A stretch of DNA of 64,000 nucleotides from Chitinophaga deserti (lineage in GTDB: Bacteria > Bacteroidota > Bacteroidia > Chitinophagales > Chitinophagaceae), in the NCBI RefSeq assembly GCF_003149455.1, contig NZ_QFFK01000005.1, positions 248,001 through 312,000 on the forward strand, read 5' to 3'. Positions within the stretch are counted from its first letter, which is position 1; the number at the start of each line of letters is the position of its first letter. Positions 36,227-44,187 of this stretch are shown here, in pieces. The notes under the pieces were generated by a model. It saw nothing but the letters and a program-made list of their open reading frames with translations, ran no database searches and was not told the origin of the DNA. A program made the position numbers and the translations under genes.

Positions 36227-36363
36227 GTGAACAGAATCTAGACAAAGAACAGATCGGGCATTATTTAACAGATAGTGAACAGAATTAAACAACGAACAAA
36301 TCGGGTTATTATTAATGTATTCTGTGAACAGAATCTATACAGTGAACAGTTAATAGTGAACAA
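36227..36363 (+). repeat. 48-49-bp tandem repeat with GTGAACAG words
   Basis: Copy 1 (36227-36274) and copy 2 (36275-36323) both start GTGAACAGAAT and contain GAACA-ATCGGG-TTATT elements; a third copy starts at 36324 and breaks into shorter GTGAACA words at 36342 and 36356. The region before 36227 keeps remnants of a further copy. It lies in the transcribed leader of susC2. A related GAACAGTGAACAGG stretch lies at 43919 before susC3. Confidence 0.75.
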
Positions 36364-36567
36364 TCAAAATCAACAGAATCAAATTTATTTTCAATTTATT
36401 TAATGAGGTAACAACCAGAATCAGACATTGACTTTGCAGGCGCATCCCGCATGGATGCAAGTATAACTTTATTTCCGGCAGTGAACAATTGACAGGAAGC
36501 CTTCTTATGCCCCTGCATAGCGTGTAACACCTTATACAGCAACTCACACTAACCAAAAAAATGAACA

Positions 36568-39500
36568 ATGAAAAGATCGCTGCTACTGATTGCAGTTCTT
36601 TTGGCTGTTGCGTGCCAACAAGTAAATGCGCAAGCCAAGAAGACTGTCACTGGTACGGTAAACGACGCGAAGGGCGGTTATCTCCCGGGCGTGACCGTCA
36701 GTGAAAAAGGAACAAAAAATGGCGGAGTTACCGACATGAACGGGAACTTCAACATTAAAGTAGACCCCAACGCCACCCTGGTGTTCTCTTTTGTGGGGTA
36801 TTCAAAAAAAGAAGTAGATGTTTCTTCCCGTACAACCGTTACTGTTTCACTCGAAGAGGATAACAAAGCCCTCAGTGAAGTTGTGGTTACTGGTTTCGGT
36901 CAGAAGAAATCCACCCGCAAAATCTCCTATTCCATTGCGGAAGTGAAAGGCGAAGAACTTGTTCGCGCAAACAACTCCAATCTTTTGAATGCTTTGTCCG
37001 GGAAGGTTTCCGGCGTATTCGTGAATATGGGGAACTCCGGCCCGATGTCTTCTTCCACCATCCGTATCCGCGGTAACGCCACACTGTCTGCCAACGCGCA
37101 GCCGCTCGTAGTTATCGACGGTGTGATCATGGAACCCGGTATCACCGGTGGCGACAGCTGGGGTAATTCTCAGGATTTCGGTAACCAGTACAAAAACCTG
37201 AACCCCGAAGACTATGAGAGCGTAACCATCCTGAAAGGTTCTGCTGCCAGTGCCCTCTACGGATCTCAGGCTCAGAACGGTGTGCTGCTCATCACCACCA
37301 AGAAAGGCCGCGCACAGAAAGGCCTTGGTGTAAGAGCCAGCCACACCGAAAGCTTTGATAAAGTTTATAAAACTGTTGCTACACAGAATGAATTCGGCGC
37401 TGGTATCAGTCCTACTTTCTCTAAAGATGCGAATGGTGTAGATCAGGTAGATCCCGCCAACTTCTTCTGGAGCTTTGGCCCCCGTTTCAATGGGCAGAAA
37501 GTAAAGGATATTGACGGCCGTATGATCGACTGGACAGCCAAGCCCAATAACCTTCTCGATGCATTTTCCACCGGTAAATTCGTTAATACAAACGTAGCGA
37601 TTGAAGGTGGTAGCGACCGTAACTCATTCCGTGCTTCCTACAACAATCTGTACAACACCTATATTACTCCCGGTACATGGCTGAAGCGTAACAACTTCGC
37701 CGTGCGCGCCACGCAGAAAGTTTCCACGTTCCTGAACCTGGATGCAAGCGTACAATATACCATCTCTAACAGCAAAAACCCTGTTGCACAGGGCAGCGGT
37801 AATAACCCTGTATTTGCATTGGTGTATTTCAACCCGCGTAACTACGACACCAAATACTGGATGAATAACTACCTGGACAGCACCGGTGGTGTAAGCCGTA
37901 ACGATCCCTACGGGCTGGGTTACCTCTGGTTCGACCGTGAGTATACAGACATGCGGCAGACAGAGAAAACACTCCTCGCTAACCTGGACATTACAGCCAG
38001 CATCACACCCTGGCTGAACCTGTTGGTTCGTGCCAACATCAACGATGCAAACACAGAACGCGAAACCAAAAACTGGGGCCGTGGCCTTGGATGGTCTGGT
38101 GGCGATGGCAGATATGAAGTGTTTGAAACCGGCCGCCGTAACACCCGTATTCAGGGCTTACTGTCTGCCGATAAACAACTGAATGAAGACCTGGAACTTT
38201 CCGTTTCAGTAGGTGGTGAAAGCCAGCGCTTCGAGCCGGCTAAATTTGCCCGTGCTTATACTAATGGTGGTCTCAGAACCCCCGGTCTCTTCTTCCTTGG
38301 CAACTCAATCAATGCTGTTGGTGCAGATGCAGGTATCGAAGATCCCCGGGCCTATGGTACCAGCAAACGTATTGATGCTGCTTACCTGTATGGCGACCTT
38401 ACCTACAAGGGTATGCTGACACTGAACTTCAGCGCGCGTAACGACTGGAACTCGACCCTGCTTTATCCTAAAACAGGAAAAGGCGACCATAGCTACTTCT
38501 ATCCCGGAGTAGGCCTCAGCTACATCTTTACAGAATCACTGAAAGGTGTAGATGCAATGAAATGGCTGTCTTACGGTAAACTGCGTGCCAGCTACGCACA
38601 TACCGGCCAGGGCGTAACTGCCTGGGAAACCAGCCGTGGTTACTACCGTTATCTCAATAACTACAACTGGCCCGACGGTTCATTTGCCCGTTACGGATTC
38701 GACGGCAGCACATTGGGCAGCCTGAACATCAAACCGATGACCACTAAAGAATGGGAATTTGGTGCAGATGTACGCTTCCTGAATAACCGCATTGGAGTAG
38801 ACTTCACCTGGTATAAGAAAAATACTTTCGACCAGCTGCTTCCGCTGCCAGCACCAGTTGAATCCGGTGTTAGCTCCGAGTTCATCAATGCCGGTAATAT
38901 CCAGAACAAGGGTATCGAAGTATTGCTGACACTGGTACCTTTCCGCACGAAAGATTTCGAGTGGAACGCTACTATCAACTACACCCGTAACCGCAACAAA
39001 ATCATTGAACTGGCCGATGGTGTTGCCAGCTTCCCGCTGGAAATGGCATTTGGTGCTGACATGACTTCAGTTGCCCGTCCAGGTAAAGATTACGGTACCA
39101 TTATCACTGGCTACGCTTATGCAGAATACCAGGCAAAAAATGCCGATGGTACTCCCAAGTCGCATGCCAGCAACGGTCAGAAACTGCTGAAACAAAATGG
39201 CAGCTATTACCGCCGCTCCGAAGTAGGCCAGCCCGACAAGGAACTGGGTTCCATGATGGAGAAATACCTCTTCGGTACTACTAACACCCTGCGTTACAAG
39301 AACTGGATGCTCGGCTTCCAGATCGATGGCAAGATCGGTGGCCTGATGGCTTCCGGTACGCATCAGTATGGTTCCACCAACGGTTCCCTGCTGAGCACAC
39401 TGCCCGGCCGCAGCGCAGCATTTGGTGGTCTTACCCGCAAAACATTTGATGCAAATGGTAACGTGACCGGTACTTTCGATGACGGTATTATTCCTGAAGG

Positions 39501-39924
39501 TGTATTTGCCGATGGTATCAATATCAAAGCTCCTAATGGCCAGACCTACGATGTGAGCGGCATGTCTTATAATGAAGCAGTGAAACAGGGTATCGTACAA
39601 CCTGTAAGCGCCCGCATTTATTATGCACGTCTCACGCAGTGGTCTACCGGTATCCGCGAATACTCCACTTTCGAGAACAGCTGGGTATCTCTCCGCGAGA
39701 TTACAGTAGGCTACAATCTGCCGCAAAGTTTTGCTAACAAGATGAAGGTACAGAACATGCGTCTTAGCGTAACCGGCCGTAACCTTACCTATCTGTATAA
39801 GACAACTAAAGATGACATTTTCCCTGAAGGCGGTTTCCTCAGCAACCGTAACGCAACCTTTGCCGAATACGGAGGTCTGCCTTACGTAAGAAGCTTCGGT
39901 GTTAAACTGGACGCCGCATTCTAA
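36568..39924 (+). CDS. SusC/RagA TonB-dependent transporter (second)
   Basis: The 1118-residue protein has a signal peptide (MKRSLLLIAVLLAVACQQVNAQ), a beta-sandwich domain (VTGTVNDAKGGYLPGVTVSEKGTKNGGVTDMNGNFNIKV), a TonB box-like ALSEVVVTGFG, a plug (SALYGSQAQNGVLLITTKKG) and the barrel ending VRSFGVKLDAAF. It lacks the STN domain of the first SusC, so it does not signal to an anti-sigma factor; control is probably by LacI. It is clearly paralogous to the third SusC (shared NFNIKVDPNATLVFSF/SFKINVDPSATLVFTF). SusD follows 34 bases later. Confidence 0.95.
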   Translation: MKRSLLLIAVLLAVACQQVNAQAKKTVTGTVNDAKGGYLPGVTVSEKGTKNGGVTDMNGNFNIKVDPNATLVFSFVGYSKKEVDVSSRTTVTVSLEEDNKALSEVVVTGFGQKKSTRKISYSIAEVKGEELVRANNSNLLNALSGKVSGVFVNMGNSGPMSSSTIRIRGNATLSANAQPLVVIDGVIMEPGITGGDSWGNSQDFGNQYKNLNPEDYESVTILKGSAASALYGSQAQNGVLLITTKKGRAQKGLGVRASHTESFDKVYKTVATQNEFGAGISPTFSKDANGVDQVDPANFFWSFGPRFNGQKVKDIDGRMIDWTAKPNNLLDAFSTGKFVNTNVAIEGGSDRNSFRASYNNLYNTYITPGTWLKRNNFAVRATQKVSTFLNLDASVQYTISNSKNPVAQGSGNNPVFALVYFNPRNYDTKYWMNNYLDSTGGVSRNDPYGLGYLWFDREYTDMRQTEKTLLANLDITASITPWLNLLVRANINDANTERETKNWGRGLGWSGGDGRYEVFETGRRNTRIQGLLSADKQLNEDLELSVSVGGESQRFEPAKFARAYTNGGLRTPGLFFLGNSINAVGADAGIEDPRAYGTSKRIDAAYLYGDLTYKGMLTLNFSARNDWNSTLLYPKTGKGDHSYFYPGVGLSYIFTESLKGVDAMKWLSYGKLRASYAHTGQGVTAWETSRGYYRYLNNYNWPDGSFARYGFDGSTLGSLNIKPMTTKEWEFGADVRFLNNRIGVDFTWYKKNTFDQLLPLPAPVESGVSSEFINAGNIQNKGIEVLLTLVPFRTKDFEWNATINYTRNRNKIIELADGVASFPLEMAFGADMTSVARPGKDYGTIITGYAYAEYQAKNADGTPKSHASNGQKLLKQNGSYYRRSEVGQPDKELGSMMEKYLFGTTNTLRYKNWMLGFQIDGKIGGLMASGTHQYGSTNGSLLSTLPGRSAAFGGLTRKTFDANGNVTGTFDDGIIPEGVFADGINIKAPNGQTYDVSGMSYNEAVKQGIVQPVSARIYYARLTQWSTGIREYSTFENSWVSLREITVGYNLPQSFANKMKVQNMRLSVTGRNLTYLYKTTKDDIFPEGGFLSNRNATFAEYGGLPYVRSFGVKLDAAF

Positions 39925-39958
39925 TCCGGAATAATGTTATCATCTAAAAAAGAAACAC

Positions 39959-41650
39959 ATGAAACTGAATAAAATATGGATGGCCGCGGCGATTGCAGGT
40001 ACTGTGGGCGCAACAGCGTGTAAGAAGGAAGGGTTCATTTCGTACAACACCAATCCCGGCACAATCTACAACCTGAAACCAGAAGAGCAGTTCGCCAATG
40101 GCGTGGTTGCCACCTTCGAAGCGGATTTCGAATACTTCTACGATTACTACCGCATCATGATGCCGTGGATGCAGTACCATACTCCCCAGAACGGTAATGG
40201 TAAAACGTTTATGTCTGAAGTAGGTAACTTCAACCAGCGCCGTGGATATTTCTACAGCCGCGTAGGTAACGTACTTACAGATGTACAGCAGATCATAGAC
40301 GCTATGCCCGCCGGGGAAAAGGACAAATACCAGCACGAAAGAGCGATTGCCACCATCCTGAAAGTGTATTACGCTGTATACACCACAGATATCAATGGCA
40401 GTATGCCTTACACCAATGCATTCCAGGCCCGTTATGGCGGTACTATGACCCCCACTTACGATAACCAGCAGGGATTGTATAATACTTTCGAAAACGAGCT
40501 GAAAGCTTCCATCAACACCCTCAAGACTGCATCCGGTCAGGCCTCTTACGGTAATGCCGATATGTTCTACAAAGGGGATGCCCAGTCATGGGTAAAGGCT
40601 GCAAACGCACTGCGTGTACGTATTGCCATGAGACTGATGAAGCGTGATGCCGCGAAAGCCAAATCAATAGCAACAGAGGCTTTGGCCAATGCCGGCGACA
40701 ACTTCGGCAGTAATGCCGATAACCTGGATTTCGTTACTTCTTTCGAGCACACTGGTTCAGGAAACAACTGGGATCCGACAGGAGCCATCTTCCGTGCGCC
40801 TAAAGCAATGATTGATTTCCTGTATTCCACGAACGATCCTCGGTTACGTATGATGTTCCAAAAGAACTCCTATACCCAGGAAAACTTCGATCTGGCAAAA
40901 GCGCAGGAAAAGCTGCCTCCCACTGCAGTATTCAATCCCCGCCAATATGTTGGCAGCTTTGCATCTCCTGATGCCGCTGCTGATCCTGCAAATGCTAAAT
41001 ACTACACCACCCGGACCATCCGTAAGAACGGTGCCGACCTGGTGCTGGATACCCTCAGCCGTATACAATATCGTCTCTTCTGCCCAGGATCAAATGGCGG
41101 AACCGGTAAAGTTACTTTCCCGCTGCTCACCTATGCTGAACTATGCTTCTACCGCGCAGAGCTCGCTGTACGCAGTGTAGTAGGTGCTCCCGGAGATGCG
41201 GAAGCCTGGTACGAGAAAGGGGTGAAAGCTTCCATGGCATATTACAGCCAGATCGCTAAAGACGCGGCGGTAGTAGAATTCAGCGAGGCTACCGGTGCTG
41301 AGATCGATGCAGCCTACAATGCTCCCAAAGTGAAGTGGGCAGCAGCGAATGGTCTCGAGCAGATTGCAGTGCAATCCTATATCAACTTCTTTAAACAGGC
41401 TAATGAGGGCTGGAGCGTTTACAAACGTACCGGCTACCCCAGTGCCACTTCCACCATCTTCCCCTGGGAAAGAGTGATGGCAGACGGAGTTGAGCAGGTA
41501 ATGCCACGCAGAGCGATTTTCGGTATCCCTGTATCTACAGACCGTAACTACGTTAATGCGAAAGCCGCTTATGACGACATGGCCAAAGATCCGGAATTCG
41601 GACAAGGCCCTACCGACATCCTCGGCCGCGTTTGGTGGGACAAGAAATAA
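39959..41650 (+). CDS. SusD/RagB-like lipoprotein (second)
   Basis: The 563-residue lipoprotein has its lipobox at ATAC (residues about 18-21: GTVGATACKKEGF). It shares the FEYFYDYYRIMMPWMQYH segment, the SWVKAANALRVRIAMRLMKRDAAKAKSIATEAL TPR-like helix pair and the C-terminal DILGRVWWDKK with the third SusD, which has the same length. It forms the lid of the second SusC. The substrate is unknown. Confidence 0.93.
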   Translation: MKLNKIWMAAAIAGTVGATACKKEGFISYNTNPGTIYNLKPEEQFANGVVATFEADFEYFYDYYRIMMPWMQYHTPQNGNGKTFMSEVGNFNQRRGYFYSRVGNVLTDVQQIIDAMPAGEKDKYQHERAIATILKVYYAVYTTDINGSMPYTNAFQARYGGTMTPTYDNQQGLYNTFENELKASINTLKTASGQASYGNADMFYKGDAQSWVKAANALRVRIAMRLMKRDAAKAKSIATEALANAGDNFGSNADNLDFVTSFEHTGSGNNWDPTGAIFRAPKAMIDFLYSTNDPRLRMMFQKNSYTQENFDLAKAQEKLPPTAVFNPRQYVGSFASPDAAADPANAKYYTTRTIRKNGADLVLDTLSRIQYRLFCPGSNGGTGKVTFPLLTYAELCFYRAELAVRSVVGAPGDAEAWYEKGVKASMAYYSQIAKDAAVVEFSEATGAEIDAAYNAPKVKWAAANGLEQIAVQSYINFFKQANEGWSVYKRTGYPSATSTIFPWERVMADGVEQVMPRRAIFGIPVSTDRNYVNAKAAYDDMAKDPEFGQGPTDILGRVWWDKK

Positions 41651-41665
41651 AGATTGAAATTTGAA

Positions 41666-41703
41666 GAAAAACTCCGGTTCCCATGAGCCGGGGTTTTTCT
41701 TTT
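41666..41703 (+). terminator. Terminator of the second susCD pair
   Basis: GAAAAACTCCGG pairs with CCGGGGTTTTTC (one T-G pair) around a loop including TTCCCATGAG, followed by TTTTTC. It lies 15 bases after susD2 and just before the redoxin gene. Confidence 0.8.
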
Positions 41704-41720
41704 TCTTACATTGAGAAAGG

Positions 41721-42284
41721 ATGAAATCCGGAAGCTTAATATTCTTACTGTTGTTATGTTCGGCATTCGCAAGTGCTGCTGATACCCTGCGTTTGCCGGT
41801 TGCCCGCCTGCGTACTCTGCATGGCGCAGGAGGGGAGTTTAAAGCCGGAAAGGAAGGTACCGTAGTGGTACTTCTTGCTCCGGATTGCCCCTTGTGTAAG
41901 AATTACGCTCCCGTACTCCGTGAGTTGCATACCCGTTTCCCGGGTGTGAAAGTTTATGGGATCGTACCCGGCAAAGTATATAATGCCGCAGTTGTAGCAG
42001 ATTTTGCCCGGAAATATGATATTCCTTTCCCCTTATTGCAGGACCCGGCGCTGTCAGTTACCAGATCGCTGCAGGGGATTGCAACACCTGAAGCCTTTTA
42101 TTTTGCCTCCAATGGCGCACTCGTATATCGTGGGATGATCGATAACCGGATGGTGAGCCTTGGTAAGAAACGCCGCCTGGTCACCGAAAAATTCCTGGAA
42201 GATGCAATTGCCCGCAACCGCACAGGGCTTACCGTTGTTACGCGACGTACGGAACCCATAGGTTGCCTCATCAATGACTATTAA
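41721..42284 (+). CDS. Secreted redoxin/peroxiredoxin-like protein
   Basis: The 187-residue product has a signal peptide (MKSGSLIFLLLLCSAFASA) and a thioredoxin-fold redoxin domain: GTVVVLLAPDCPLCKNYAPVLREL with the CPLC dithiol site (residues about 55-58), KVYGIVPGKVYNAAVVADFARKYDIPFPLLQDP, and the cis-Pro loop ATPEAFYFASNGALVYRG. The domain usually reduces disulfides or feeds electrons to periplasmic haem and copper proteins. It overlaps the cytochrome c/copper protein gene by 11 bases. In other bacteria these three domains can be found in one chain; here they are two genes. Confidence 0.88.
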   Translation: MKSGSLIFLLLLCSAFASAADTLRLPVARLRTLHGAGGEFKAGKEGTVVVLLAPDCPLCKNYAPVLRELHTRFPGVKVYGIVPGKVYNAAVVADFARKYDIPFPLLQDPALSVTRSLQGIATPEAFYFASNGALVYRGMIDNRMVSLGKKRRLVTEKFLEDAIARNRTGLTVVTRRTEPIGCLINDY

Positions 42285-43599
42285 GCCCGTTGTAATGATG
42301 CTCAGAAGCTGCCTCAGCCTTATGCTGCTTTTCACCTGTACGCTGCATGCCACCGCGCAGGAAGTAACCTTCAACAAGGATATAGCCCCTATTATCCACC
42401 GGAATTGTACTCCCTGCCACCGGCAGGGCGAAGCCGCACCTTTCCCGCTGGTTACTTACGATGATGTAGCCCGCCGTGCCACATTTATCCGCGAAGTAGT
42501 GGAATCAGGCTATATGCCTCCCTGGAAGCCCGATGCAGCCTATCGCAGCTTTGCACATGAAAGAAAACTAACCCCTGAAGAAATTTCACTCATCAGCCGG
42601 TGGGCACAAAGTAAAGCCCCTGAAGGCAAAGGCAGTGTAAAACCTCCAGTCTTTGTAAGCGGAACTCTATACCACCGTGCACCCGATCTCACACTCAAAA
42701 CTGATAAGCCCTTCCTCGTGAAAGGAGATAACGAAGAGCGCTTCATTGTTTTCAAAATACCTTTCGAACTGGCAGATTCCATGAATGTGGAAGCACTGGA
42801 GTTCGTTTCCAATAATAAAAAAGTAGTACACCACGCCAACTTTGCCATTCATCCTGTAGAAGAAGGTATAGATATTCGCGGTACCGCCCCGTATGTGGAT
42901 CTTTCCGGCGAAGACCGCACACAGTATGATCAATACCTGCCCTATAAAAAAAGCATGACCTATTATGGCGGATGGATCCCCGGGACTACCCTGGAATCGT
43001 ACCCTGCAGGCATGGGATGGGTGATGCCTAAACGGGGAGTGATCCTGCTCACGGTGCATTTTGCACCTTCGGGGAAAAATGAGGAAAGCATTAGCGGAGT
43101 GAACCTGTTTTTTACAAAAAAGCCCATAGCCCGGAAGGTGAAAGTGATCAGTATTGGCAGTGGCGGGGTAGGAGAGCGGGACATTGAGCCTTATTTCATG
43201 ATCCAGGCAGATTCTGTGAAAACCTTCACCGTGAAAGTAGCTACACCGGGAGATCAGAGCCTGCTGTATATCTGGCCGCATATGCACCTGCTGGGTAAGC
43301 GTTTCAAAGCCTGGGCCACTACCCCGCAGGGCGATACAGTGCGCCTGGTAGATATCCCTGACTGGGATTTTAAATGGCAGGAAATTTATCGTTTCAAAAA
43401 CCTGATTAAAGTGCCCAAAGGCTCTGTGCTTACGGTGGAAGGTACGTACGACAATACATCTAAAAACCCGAATAACCCCTTCAATCCGCCGCGGATGATC
43501 TTCGCGGATGGTGACATGAAAACCACGCAGGAGATGATGACCATGCTAATGGTATTTCTACCCTACGAGCCCGGCGATGAGCAGCTGATAATAGATTAG
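42274..43599 (+). CDS. Cytochrome c fused to copper type II monooxygenase-like domain
   Basis: After a signal peptide, the 441-residue protein has a c-type haem site CTPCH (Cys45, Cys48, His49) with a distal Met in YMPPWKP. From about residue 130 it resembles the peptidylglycine/dopamine monooxygenase fold: His186-His187 in VVHHANF, His262 in TVHFAPSG, and His336 and His338 in HMHLLGKRF, which fit the copper sites. ATG 42295 is an alternative start that still leaves a signal peptide. It may oxidise a small organic substrate in the periplasm with electrons passed from the redoxin via haem. The substrate is unknown. Confidence 0.85.
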   Translation: MTIKPVVMMLRSCLSLMLLFTCTLHATAQEVTFNKDIAPIIHRNCTPCHRQGEAAPFPLVTYDDVARRATFIREVVESGYMPPWKPDAAYRSFAHERKLTPEEISLISRWAQSKAPEGKGSVKPPVFVSGTLYHRAPDLTLKTDKPFLVKGDNEERFIVFKIPFELADSMNVEALEFVSNNKKVVHHANFAIHPVEEGIDIRGTAPYVDLSGEDRTQYDQYLPYKKSMTYYGGWIPGTTLESYPAGMGWVMPKRGVILLTVHFAPSGKNEESISGVNLFFTKKPIARKVKVISIGSGGVGERDIEPYFMIQADSVKTFTVKVATPGDQSLLYIWPHMHLLGKRFKAWATTPQGDTVRLVDIPDWDFKWQEIYRFKNLIKVPKGSVLTVEGTYDNTSKNPNNPFNPPRMIFADGDMKTTQEMMTMLMVFLPYEPGDEQLIID

Positions 43600-43810
43600 G
43601 TGTTTAAACGCATACTATTTACACATGCACTGGTATTATTTTTACCAGTGTGAAGGTCCTGTTAACCAATTATCAAAAAAAAGTTAATTTTTCTTTTGGT
43701 TGTACGGCAACTTTAACTAAGTTGCATCCGTTCGTATAGTCGAACTCAACTTGTGCGTGAAAATGAAAAGTGTCCCCTGATTTGCCACAGGTTTTTTTTA
43801 TTAGTTAAAT

Positions 43811-43825
43811 GCTAAAACGTTTTAC
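43811..43825. promoter_or_regulatory. LacI-type operator, site 1 before susC3
   Basis: GCTAAAACGTTTTAC at 43811-43825 matches 13 of 14 bases of the CTAAAACGTTTTAG palindrome found at the susC2 promoter. Confidence 0.65.
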
Positions 43826-43897
43826 TGGTAAAGGAAACAGAGAAAAAGAAAGGGGCGGGAGTGAAGAAAGCTGCACAGGTTTTTTCGGAACCATTAT

Positions 43898-43912
43898 GCT
43901 AAAACGATTTAT
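43898..43912. promoter_or_regulatory. LacI-type operator, site 2 before susC3
   Basis: GCTAAAACGATTTAT at 43898-43912 matches 12 of 14 palindrome bases. It starts 87 bases after site 1, about eight helical turns, so one repressor tetramer or two dimers could occupy the same face. Confidence 0.55.
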
Positions 43913-44187
43913 TGATTATTGAACAGTGAACAGGGTTAACCAAGCTGACTAGCCAATTTACCAGGAAGCCAACACCCTCCCATTATTATCAGCCGCATAA
44001 TTAACAGTATGTAGACCGGCTTTCCACGCCGGATGGAATTGTATTGCCATGATCGCTTGTCATGCGCTCCGGGAAAGCATTTGCGCTTCCCCTGCCGCAG
44101 ACGTCGATCAGACGATAAGGATATCTATTTTTTCATATTTCATGTTTTCTCATTCACGTATCACTCAAATTAAAATCTAAGGAAGCT

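Larger units (their letters stand above)
35840..36567 (+). other. Long regulatory gap between lacI and susC2
   Basis: This 728-base stretch has no gene. In order it holds: a 9-bp inverted repeat (ACACACCAA 35855-35863 with TTGGTGTGT 35910-35918), a promoter at 35924-35954, a hairpin with T tail at 36038, an operator and second promoter at 36074-36118, a 48-49-bp tandem repeat at 36227-36363, and two small hairpins near susC2 (36442-36458 with stem GCATCC, 36506-36519 with stem TATGC). The leader RNA from the second promoter would be about 440 bases. Confidence 0.7.
43600..44187 (+). other. Long leader of susC3 with two operator-like sites
   Basis: This 588-base gap has no gene. It holds an inverted repeat CAACTT-AAGTTG (43708-43724), two LacI-type sites (43811 and 43898), a GAACAGTGAACAGG stretch at 43919-43932, and a hairpin CCGGC-GCCGG (44016-44032). 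The clear TAnnTTTG promoter found before susC2 is not seen here. Confidence 0.6.

Noticed and set aside
43772-43800. Terminator-like CCTG-CAGG stem with eight T before the susC3 operators
   Set aside because: The stem is only four base pairs and would not be stable.
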